From Gamsiella multidivaricata (lineage: Eukaryota > Mortierellomycota > Mortierellomycetes > Mortierellales > Mortierellaceae), in the NCBI RefSeq assembly GCF_025024155.1, contig NW_026251737.1:62001-126000 (forward strand): 64,000 nt of DNA, given 5' to 3'. Positions 1-8,838 of the stretch are shown piece after piece. Numbering within the stretch: the first letter of the stretch is position 1; every line of letters begins with the position of its first letter. Position numbers and translations under genes: made by a program. The notes beneath the pieces were generated by a model. That model had not been told where the DNA came from, searched no databases, and was given only the letters and a program-made list of their open reading frames with translations.

Positions 1-1173
1 AGGCTTCAGGTAGCGAGACCTTGGAGTCCAGATCCGCTTTCCATCGTTTTACGGCCTCAAATGTCTTTGGACGCGTGATGTCGTAGACAATCAATGCAGC
101 AACCGCTTCCTTGTAATAGACCTAAGTATAGCAGCCGTAGTATTGTGAAACTTCACGGTTAGGGAAAGCAGAGAATCTTCTGTTGGTCCCTGGTCCGATT
201 TATACGTTCTGAACCCAGAGTATGTCGAACAGCATAAGGAGCATGCTTCAATTTATCGGATATTTCTTGTCCTGTTGCAGCGATACTACATTTCTGCGGG
301 GTGGCATTCATCGATGGGCGGTCGCACAATTGTTGATAGCGCAATTCGATTCCAGATCGCGTTTCGTTGGTCCAGAAAAATTTACGATGGACTTGCTGTG
401 TTCCTGGCAAAGTATTTACACCTTGGGACAGAGAGCGGCACTTACACGAGCCATATTCCCTCGCTCTTGTCCTGCAATGTCCCATAGCTGTAGACGGACG
501 ACAGTATCTGGGGACCATTGGATCACCTTGAGTGCAAAGTCCACGCCGATCTATGTAGACAAAAAAAATGGAGTTTGAGAAGAATGATTGTGTCAACATG
601 CAGCGAAGAAAAAAAATGTCGGTCGCATGCACACGGAGAACAGGGGGGAGTTGGAAATATGTATTCTCGTTTCTACACTGCCACCAAAAACTTTTTTTTT
701 GAACTGTTCCCAGCAGTCGCCGAATAGGACCAAAGAGATTCATCATTGCAACCTTATCCGCACCAAGATTGGTTCGATAGAGGCCGTTTCATGCAAAAAA
801 GACAAGAGGAGAGAGAGAGACGCAAGTAATTGAGATGATGCCTATTGTGTCCTGCTTTGTCGTTCTTCCTGGCCTTTGCTCCCTCTACACTTCAGTGAGA
901 GGCCATTCCTTATGGAGGGAGGGAGTCTGCTGGGCCCTATAGGCGTTCACTTTTCAGTTACAATTGCAAAGCAGCAACCGCCAGATATGATGTTGGGGAG
1001 GTGCTAAAAACGAAGGTAGCGCCTCTTACAGTTGACTTGTAGTTCATAGAAAAGATGTTGTGAACGTAACGCTTGATGATGGAGGTCTTGCCAGTACCGA
1101 CATCGCCAATAACTAGAATCTTGTAGAGGTATTCTTTGATATCGGCGGGGTAAAGAGCGTCGTTCATAGCCAA
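1..1173 (-). CDS. Rab32/38-like small GTPase, 3' end missing
   Basis: Ras-superfamily GTPase of the Rab32/38 type, which acts in vesicle traffic to lysosome-related or vacuolar compartments. Three exons are visible: about 1030-1167 (P-loop GDVGTGKTS, then IIKRYVHNIFSMNYKST), 446-550 (IGVDFALKVIQWSPDTVVRL followed by WDIAGQ) and 1-121 (VYYKEAVAALIVYDITRPKT onward). The joins K-S-T/I-G-V and A-R/V-Y-Y keep frame. The left edge cuts the gene before the NKxD and SAK motifs and the C-terminal Cys prenylation motif. The first clear ATG is at 1167; a CAG just upstream could be an acceptor, so a further 5' exon is possible. Oddity: the switch II motif reads GQERGNMAR where Rab32 relatives have GQERFGNMTR, so one Phe codon is absent. 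Family assignment is firm; the exact Rab subclass is inferred from the sequence after the P-loop. Confidence 0.88.
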
Positions 1174-1569
1174 CTTTTCCTGTATATAGATGAATAAAGA
1201 GATGTATTTATGTTGTTCCTGAATTTGTGTTGGGAGTGACGATGGAAGAGTAGCGAATGAGGAATGTCAAGTGCGAATGAGGAAAGGATGCAAAGGTCCG
1301 AGAAAATAACAGGGCTGGTTCGAAGGAGTGGATTTTTAAGGCAAATGGAATGGCGTGTGATCTTATACCGCTAAATACAGAGCCTTTCGACTAGGTGATA
1401 CAGCAGGAGTCTGAACAAAGACTGCTGTCAAGGAAAACCATCTTTCACCGTTATTAAGTGCATCGCCCATTCCCAGTCGCCCTTGTTGCAATTGCTCGGA
1501 GCAAGTCTACAAAAAACACTAGTTCTTTATTTGTTCTTTAACAAGTTCCATGGTCGAGGGATTGAATTA
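1174..1569. other. Intergenic, 5' side of the Rab gene
   Basis: No convincing coding potential. It presumably holds the Rab promoter and 5' UTR (minus strand) and the 3' UTR of the gene ending at 1570. No clear TATA element was recognised. Confidence 0.4.
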
Positions 1570-3681
1570 TCATTTGTCAGAGTGGGATCTTACGGCCATT
1601 GCACTGAAAAGCTGATCCCCTTCGGCTGTTGGAGATTCCAGCTCGGAACTAACCATGCCAGGGGCGGCCTTCTTCTTTTTCTTGTTCTTCTTGTTCTTCT
1701 TGTTCTTGCTCTTGTTCTTCTTGTTCTCCTTCTTTCTCTCAGACGCGGTTGACGACGCCTCGCTATTGTATCCGCTTATGGAGGTCGTAGCTATCCTGAT
1801 ATTGGTATCGGCCTCAGCGTCGTCGTCCTGGTGTTCACTCAAGTCGAAGATGGGTTGGATAGTCTGGATAGCCTTGCTTGCTTGCAGGACCATTTGAGCA
1901 TCACACAAGGGTGGGCTTCGGCGTCTGATAGGCGAGTATGTGGTCAGATCCTGTGGGCCTGGAGTTGGGTTGGCGCACATGAAGCTACGGATGAGGCTAC
2001 GCACCTGCAATGGACGTTTCAGTCGTGATGGCGGGACGGAAGTCTTGATGGTGGTGTTATCGAACGTGTTCGAATGAATAAATCCTTCAATGAGAGACTC
2101 AACGGGATGCTCGACATCGGCGGCATGAATGGTCTTATGTTTGGTCTGACCCAATGTTTCCACAGCATCTATGATCGTTTCATCGGTGGATGTGGTAGAT
2201 GCAACCTCAGCGGGAATTGGCACAGTGAAATTGGAGATGGCTGCGGGAGATGGCTGTACGTCAGATTGGAATGCCGTTGTGATCTCCTGTCCTTGAATAT
2301 CGGCAAGGTTCTCGGGAGCAAGCATAGGCGCAGAATCGTGCGAGATCTGAGGTTCGGTATGGATTGAGCATGTGTTATCCTGTCCCGATGCCTTGGCAGG
2401 GCCTTCTGCGGCAGAGTCAGCAATGAGAGAGATCAGAGCGGAGGCAGTTGCTGTTTGGGTGTCTACATTTGGAGGGCCAAAGTCCATGCTAACCATGGCG
2501 CTCGTGCGTGTATCAAAGACAGCGAATAAGGGGCTTCTCTTTGGCATCGTGTCGTCGAGAACGACAGAAGCATCGACTTGGGCCTGCTCGATATCAACCT
2601 CGCTGTTTTGACCATCTTGATCTTGATAATCGTCAGTGAGGTCCACACTCTCCGATCGCGACCCCGATACAGCTTTGCCATTCTCCATGGGCTCACTGGG
2701 ATACACCGTCCAAGACTCTAGCAAGATTGATTCGGACTGAATCTCATCAATGATGCTGATGGAATCGACGCTGCGGTCACTTTGACCGTCCGTGCACGAA
2801 GCAGAACCCTCACGCCCAGAGGTATTGTGCAGATTCTGATCAGGCGCGTTTTTGCTGTGCACCTCGGTCCCATCCATTTTCTCCTTGCTCTCAAACGCAA
2901 ATTCCGACCTCAGACACCAGACGCTCTTGTCGTTTACGTTGTTGTCTGCGACCATTGCTGCGTTGCTGTTGTGATCTGCTTTCTTTCCTTCTTCCTCACA
3001 TTCCTCTCTCAGTTCTGTCACCTCGGCAATATTCAAGTCGTTCAAGTCGTTCAAGTTGTTCAAGTCGTTCAAGTGGTTGGGATCCACAACCGCCTGCAAG
3101 GCGAGTGGAGTGCTTGACCGGTCCTCCAATGGTTGCTGCGTTTCCTTCTCAAATCCCTCATACTCTCCATTCCGCTTCTGCTTCTCCGGATTCTTAGCTT
3201 TTTGTTGCGGCAAAAAGCTGGGCGGCGTCACAGATCTGTCATCAATCGGCGAATCGAGCGCGATAAGAACAAGATCCAATGTAAATTCTGAAAAAAACCA
3301 GACGATACCGCAGACCCATGCGATGAGAGACCCCAGCCTTGTGCTCGCGTCCTTCGGTGTCTTCCATGGAAGGAGCGCAAAGGAGTCGACTGACTTGTGA
3401 GGAGGAACTGGTCGGCTTGGGCCATTGAAAAACAGGTAGCGGAGAATTTGAGCCTCGTATATGACGGTAACCAGGACGAGGGGCAGAGCCTCAATGACGC
3501 ACATAGGAACGAGGATGAGGCGTAAGTCGTTGATATCCATGGTGGAATGATTGGTAAAGTGCACGAAGTTGGCGGCAAAGCTGATAGCGAAATGTCTGAT
3601 GTTGAGGAGAAAAAAAAAGTAGAGAAAACCAGAGATGTCTTCTTGAAGAGCAAAAGCAGTGCAGCATGTGCCAAGGAACAT
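1570..3681 (-). CDS. Membrane protein with long acidic/low-complexity tail and Lys-rich C terminus
   Basis: Single open frame of 703 aa; family not recognised. Residues about 1-150 are hydrophobic with three likely membrane segments (around FLYFFFLLNIRHFAISFAA, the stretch from LILVPMCVIEALPLV through VTVIYE, and IAWVCGIVWFFSEFTLDLVL). The remaining ~550 residues are hydrophilic, rich in Ser, Asp, Glu and Thr and probably disordered and cytosolic. They include an N-D-L tripeptide repeat (five 9-nt units) and end in a striking Lys/Asn block (KKENKKNKSKNKKNKKNKKK), which could act as a nucleic-acid or membrane-phosphoinositide contact. The ATG at 3681 is the first in frame; an internal Met (MDINDLRL) about 47 codons later is an alternative start that drops the first hydrophobic segment. 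Function unknown. Confidence 0.6.
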   Translation of the reverse strand: MFLGTCCTAFALQEDISGFLYFFFLLNIRHFAISFAANFVHFTNHSTMDINDLRLILVPMCVIEALPLVLVTVIYEAQILRYLFFNGPSRPVPPHKSVDSFALLPWKTPKDASTRLGSLIAWVCGIVWFFSEFTLDLVLIALDSPIDDRSVTPPSFLPQQKAKNPEKQKRNGEYEGFEKETQQPLEDRSSTPLALQAVVDPNHLNDLNNLNDLNDLNIAEVTELREECEEEGKKADHNSNAAMVADNNVNDKSVWCLRSEFAFESKEKMDGTEVHSKNAPDQNLHNTSGREGSASCTDGQSDRSVDSISIIDEIQSESILLESWTVYPSEPMENGKAVSGSRSESVDLTDDYQDQDGQNSEVDIEQAQVDASVVLDDTMPKRSPLFAVFDTRTSAMVSMDFGPPNVDTQTATASALISLIADSAAEGPAKASGQDNTCSIHTEPQISHDSAPMLAPENLADIQGQEITTAFQSDVQPSPAAISNFTVPIPAEVASTTSTDETIIDAVETLGQTKHKTIHAADVEHPVESLIEGFIHSNTFDNTTIKTSVPPSRLKRPLQVRSLIRSFMCANPTPGPQDLTTYSPIRRRSPPLCDAQMVLQASKAIQTIQPIFDLSEHQDDDAEADTNIRIATTSISGYNSEASSTASERKKENKKNKSKNKKNKKNKKKKKAAPGMVSSELESPTAEGDQLFSAMAVRSHSDK
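3032..3076 (-). repeat. Five 9-nt coding repeats (Asn-Asp-Leu units)
   Basis: Five consecutive copies of ttcaagtcg (with single-base variants) lie inside the membrane-protein gene and encode N-(D/N)-L on the minus strand. The unit is a multiple of three, so the frame is kept. Confidence 0.85.
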
Positions 3682-4227
3682 GACAAGGGGTGTGAATGAT
3701 GCGGGTGATGTGGATGGTTTTTATGGTCGCGATCATCATGTCTGAGGGGGAGTTATTGATGGCCAGTGCTCCGATAGACTTTATGCGCACTGCCTTCGCC
3801 CTTGCACAGAACTGATATAGTGGCTATCTCCACGCGTCTCTTTTCTTCTCTGCGCCGGCCTCTTCCCAAGGCTCGACTAGGGGGAAATGGATGAATGATC
3901 GAGCGGCACCTTCTATTCGCAGTAAAGAGGGATTGAGCGTGGGTATATAAACGGGAGAGAAGCCCAGTTCGCAGCCGGAGGAGTCACATATCACGGTCGG
4001 CCTCTTCCTCGTTTATAACCGAGGAGCAATGACGCTGTCTCTCGTGCCCTTGCGAAGTGGCACATGTCCCCTCTGGTCCTCTGGTATAGTCTGTCCCTTC
4101 TCACTCGTGCGTACGTATGGTCTGATCAAGTGACTGCAGGCGGTTGACAAGGTGTTTTTACTTTTTTTCATGCGTCTATGGGTCTATGGAACATGCTAAA
4201 GGTGGAGATAGGCACTGTGCAAGAATA
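3682..4227. other. Intergenic region with TATA-like elements
   Basis: No gene seen. It contains TATATAAA at 3944-3951 and the string cgtttataaccga near 4010, which recurs just upstream of the GPI-protein gene near 22036. It holds the 5' flank of the gene starting at 3681 and the 3' flank of the hydrolase ending at 4228. Confidence 0.4.
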
Positions 4228-5770
4228 CTATAGTCTGGCAACTTCGCCAACGTCTTGTGTCAGGATCCATCTGCAGACCTTCTCTGCAATCAAGGGCGCA
4301 TTCTCCATATGGACAGAATGGTTTCCTGGGACCCCCTCAACAGAGACCTTAGCCTTGTGGATCCACTTAACCCGTTCGTTTTGAACTACAAGTGCGGTTC
4401 ATGACAAATTGCAAAGTGTTAATGTCAGCGAGCAAAGACGCCCGTGCCAAGCTGATACAGGTCGAAGACGAAAGCCTGTTCTGTTACCTTCTGTCAAACC
4501 CAACAAACCACCCTCAGCCAATACTGCCAGCACAGGACAGCAGATACGGCTCATGAATGCCTCTGAATAAGCCTCCGTCAACGACTGAGCACTTCGGATG
4601 GTGAGTAGTCGGTCTGTTGTCCAAGTCCAGCCCTGAGCAACAGAGCCATCCTCCATAATCCGTTCTGCAGGCTTCAGTCCTCTGGCCATCAGCACCCTTG
4701 CAAACTCAGGCTGGATACCGTACGCACCGCCCTGACTCCGAGCCCGACAGGCGGATTCGATATTTGGATGGAAGGGTAAGCGTTTGGTTATAAGGTCTCG
4801 TTTTTCCTTGATATGCTCCAATAAATGCTGGGGTTGATCTTCAACGTCTCGAGTCAATGGTCCAAAGTTGTCGAGCAGTACGCAAAGTGTTACCCTAGAG
4901 CACACATGGAAGGTATGCTAACAGTGTCAATAGATGCGAAAGGTCATCCATCACACATGCTTTGTCAATTGAGCATTGTACCTGGACTCATAAAGGCCTG
5001 CATATATGGTAGAGATGGCTCCTCCCATGGAGTGCCCGATGATAGCGTGCCGCTGCCAGCCCAATTGCTCCACAACCTGGTCTGCATCCTCTGCATAGCG
5101 CCAGAGAGCATAGTCCTCGGATGTACGATGTGAAGATAGTCCGTGTCCTGCCAGGTCTAGAGCAACAATCTCCACCGGTTCAGGCCCTAATTGCTTGAGT
5201 AGAAGCCTAAAGAGAAGACAGGCAGCGTTGTTGAATATTGACGGGCAAGAATAACTACAGACAATTTCTAGCCAACAAGGGTTACACTTACGGAGCCAGG
5301 CTAGGAAAGATGAGAAAGAGGCGATCGGTTAACATCGACCCTTGCTGATTCTCTCATTCGGGCAATGGGGATCTTGGTTATGCAGCGAGATGCACTTACA
5401 AATCGAATGAGCTGGCATTGTCGAGGAAGCCATGGAATGCAATGAAGCGACGGCAATCTCTGGCTCGTGCCTGACTGTCTCCTGTCTTCCAGTGTCTCGC
5501 TCTCAGGACGATCCCATTACGGAGTTCGAACGAGCGCTCCTCAGGAGTAAACTCACTGACGATTGTCGGCAGAGGTGTGCTTGTGGCGCTGACAATGGTT
5601 CTCATGGCTGTTCGCTGATATGATATGAGTGGGTGGGTGGTTGAGAGGCGATTTGTTCCTGAAAAGGGCGTTCTTGCGGTTATAACACGAGCGTTGAATG
5701 GTCTTGCAATCTTGGTAGATCTGAATAAAGATGGACGCAGAAGCGAATAGCGAAGTGTGGACTGAAGCAT
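4228..5770 (-). CDS. SERHL/Kraken-type alpha/beta hydrolase
   Basis: Serine hydrolase of the alpha/beta fold, closest by motif to animal SERHL2/Kraken. Exons on the minus strand: 5400-5770, 5292-5300 (a 9-nt micro-exon), 4982-5206, 4488-4894, 4228-4385. All phases agree and give 389 aa. Diagnostic motifs: HGFLDNASSFDF (oxyanion-hole loop), LDLAGHGLSSH, nucleophile elbow GHSMGG and the catalytic-His block VPGNHSVHMENAP, which matches the SERHL pattern VPGNHxVHM. The C terminus is -ARL, a permitted PTS1 peroxisomal tripeptide. The first ~55 residues are Arg/Ser-rich with almost no acidic residues, like a mitochondrial presequence; an internal Met (MRTIVSATS) would remove them. The substrate is unknown; the family is a broad esterase/peroxisomal hydrolase group. 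It is divergent from the aminopeptidase gene, with a 426-bp shared promoter. Confidence 0.88.
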
Positions 5771-6196
5771 GGAGAGTAAGAATAAAAAGAGCGGTTGAGG
5801 CCATGTAAGCCTTTAGGCAGGTAGACAAGGTGCTGTAGTAGGATTCGACATAGACCGATCGGCTCGTGGTTGTCCGATCACAAAAAATCGGTTCCATGTT
5901 TGTGTGGACGGAAGTTGAATTATCCGGAGGAATGTGCCTGAGCACGAGTATGAGCAAACAGTACGAGCAGAGGCAGCCGCCAGCCGAGAAAACCTTCCCT
6001 GCTCAGAGAGGGTCTTAACAACAGCATTGGCATACGGCATTGCCATGCAGCAGATGCTGTACTATAAAGACTACTTGTCAGCCCAATTGCTCCTCTACTT
6101 CAGGCACAACATGTCCCGATTTGGTGAGCAATGTCTCGAGATGACGTGACTCACACGCTGAATACTTGGATTCCACTCTTTTCGCCCCACCACACC
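5771..6196. promoter_or_regulatory. Shared divergent promoter region (hydrolase / aminopeptidase P)
   Basis: These 426 bp separate two divergent start codons (5770 minus, 6197 plus). No longer ORF here is convincing. Specific elements could not be assigned. Confidence 0.4.
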
Positions 6197-8317
6197 ATGG
6201 CACTTCGACTTGGTGCAGTAAGCGTCCTCAGGGCTGTCCACAGGTCGGCCTGTCTTCAAACTTGTCTCTCTCCGACATCAGCTCGTCATTCTTACCTGTC
6301 GCGATTCTCGAATGCAGATCTTGCATCAGCAACAAGATCCTGCTTGCCGGTGCGGCCACCCTTCTTTACCAAGAATATCCGATGGATGACTTCTGCCGCT
6401 ACCACTATGATCGACACATCCGACCGCGTCCAAAAACTGCGTCAAGTTATGCAAAGTCCTCCATACGGGGTCAATGCCTTTGTCATCCCCTCTGAGGACG
6501 CTCATCAAAGTGAATATGTGGCCGAATGCGACGAGCAGCGCGCATACATATCGGGATTTACGGGGTCGGCAGGCCTAGCCATTGTCTCAACGGATTCTGC
6601 AGCATTATTCACGGATGGACGATACTTTCTTCAAGCCTCGCAGCAATTGGATGCGAATTGGGCTTTAATGAAGTCAGGGCTCCCTGGCATTCCAACCTGG
6701 CAGGAGTACCTTGTGAAGAACCTCCCTGCAGGATCCAGGATAGGTATCGACCCTCTTCTCCTTACAGCCACAGATGCGCGCAAGTTGGAGACAGAGTTAG
6801 CTCAGGTCGAATCATCACTCGTTTCTGTCCCCAACCTCGTGGACATGATCTGGAAAGACCGCCCTTCCAGACCTGCGCGGCCCCTCATGATCCTCTCGAC
6901 ATCAACAACAGGCAAGACTCATACTGAGAAAATCCAGCAATTGCGTAGGACTCTGGAAGAAAAGGGCGTCGCTGGATGTGTAGTGTCGGGTCTGGACGAG
7001 ATTGCGTGGTTGTTCAATATGCGAGGATCAGACGTTCATTGCAACCCAGTGTTTTTCGCGTATGCCATTATCACTCAGGACGACGTTCAGCTTTACTTGC
7101 AGGACAAGGCTATTTCAACCAAAGTCAAAAAGCATTTAGGAAGCGAAGTGCTCATTCGACCGTATGAGACGATCTACGAGGATCTGAGGGCCTTGTCCAA
7201 AAAACTGAAAGACAACAAGCACAAAATACTACTGGGCACGAGAACCAACCTGGCCCTTTCGGTTGCGCTAGGGAAGGAGAACACGCTGGAGGTCAGGTCG
7301 CCAGTAACAGATGCAAAGGCGATCAAAAACGACGTAGAGCTGGAGGGCATGCGGCAGTGTCATTTAAGAGATGCAGCAGCCGTAATTAATTATTTTGCAT
7401 GGCTGGAGGAACAATTGGGCAAGGGCATTGAGTTAGACGAAGCTGACGGCGCAGAACGTTTACAACAGTTCCGGGTGTAAGTGCCTTTGTCGGTTTGCAA
7501 AGTGAATTTTATCAGAACCGATTTTCCTTCAGCTAGCTCAACTAACACCGCTTAATCTATACATGTTCTCAGAGAGCAGAAGGGATTTGTCGGACCCTCA
7601 TTCGACACCATCTCGTCGACAGGTCCTAATGGCGCTATCATCCATTACAAACCCGAAAAACCCACCGCGGCAACAATCGACCCCGACCAAGTCTACCTCT
7701 GTGACTCTGGCGCTCAGTATCTCGACGGCACAACCGATATCACCCGTACCCTTCACTTCAAAACACCCACTGAGTATGAAAGGCGTTGCTTCACGCGCGT
7801 CCTCCAGGGACATATCGCTATCGACTCCGCAGTCTTCCCCGACGGCACCACAGGGTACCTCCTGGACATCTTATCCCGACGCGCTCTTTGGTCCGATGGC
7901 CTAGATTTCCGCCACGGGACTGGACATGGTGTGGGCGCGTTCCTGAACGTCCACGAGGGACCTCATGGGTGTGGAGCCCGACCGGCATTCAACGAAGTGC
8001 CATTGACCCCTGGGATGACGCTCACGAACGAACCTGGATACTATGAAGACGGGAGATTCGGTATCCGGATCGAGAATGTGCTGGTGGTGAGGAAGGCTCA
8101 GACGAGACATCGGTTTGGTGGCAAAGAGTATTATGGGTTCGATCATATCACGTTCGTGCCAATTCAGACAAAGATGATAGACAGGACGTTGCTATCGAGG
8201 GAGGAAGTGGAGTGGGTCAACCGGTACCACACAGAGTGTTTGGAGAGGGTATCGCCGTTCTTGAAGAAGGATAGTCTTGGATTGAGATGGCTGCAGCGTG
8301 AAGCGGCTCCTCTTTAG
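6197..8317 (+). CDS. Xaa-Pro aminopeptidase P (APP1/XPNPEP1 type, M24B)
   Basis: Removes N-terminal residues preceding proline; a dinuclear-metal pita-bread metallopeptidase. Exons 6197-7476 and 7573-8317 (phase 2 join, CGG GT/A GAG) give 674 aa. Metal ligands are visible: Asp471 (DSGAQY), Asp482 (TTDITRT), His545 (HGTGHGVG), Glu580 (NEPGYYED) and Glu594 (IRIEN), with spacing nearly the same as in human XPNPEP1. The family is normally about 615-620 aa; the extra ~65 residues (MALRLGAVSVLRAVHRSA...) look like a mitochondrial presequence. An internal MTSAATTMIDTSDRV starts where cytosolic enzymes begin, so dual targeting by alternative starts is plausible. AATAAA follows at 8342. Start chosen as the first ATG in good context (cacaccATGG). 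Confidence 0.95.
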
Positions 8318-8838
8318 GAGTATACTCTTCACATAATATCAAATAAACGAATACATTCCTAGTAGGGCTTTACATGAACCACGTCTCCTTTGGTCGCACA
8401 AAAAATATGGCGAAGTAAGCAACCAAAGCTGTGCAAAAGGGCGAAGGGGAAATGTGCTTTCGTTCACTCGATACTTTTCCTTCTTGCATCTTCTCTTTCC
8501 CATTTTCTTCCGCCAAAAATTTCTTCCGCAGGCAGCAAAGGATGATAAAGCCTATACAGAGAGAAGCACACGCAGCAACTCCGAGATCCGTCAACCAGCA
8601 AGACCGTCAATATCCCCTCTCGACTTGACAGCAAAACAGAAGAACGCTATGTTCTGTGGAGGAGCATTCAACTAGTCTTCAAAAATACAGAATATGGCCT
8701 GGAGGGTGAGGGCCTCGTGGAGCTCATGACTGATGACAACGATAATGAATGAATTCATGAGAGATAGCAGCTTTTGATGGCAAAATGATAATGCATGTAG
8801 GACGTGCATGCAAAGCAGGGCTTTAACGGCTTTTTGGT
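8318..8838. other. Intergenic, no gene seen
   Basis: Contains the aminopeptidase 3' UTR. Short open frames on both strands lack any recognisable motif and are not called. Confidence 0.4.
8342..8347 (+). terminator. Poly(A) signal AATAAA of the aminopeptidase gene
   Basis: Canonical AATAAA 25 nt after the stop codon. Confidence 0.5.

Noticed and set aside
159..746. 195-aa minus-strand frame across the Rab locus
   Set aside because: It reads through exon 2 and both introns in the wrong frame; the spliced Rab model explains the region.
8370..8594. 74-aa minus-strand frame with a hydrophobic N terminus
   Set aside because: Lies in the 3' flank of the aminopeptidase gene, overlaps a sense-strand frame of similar length and has no supporting motif.
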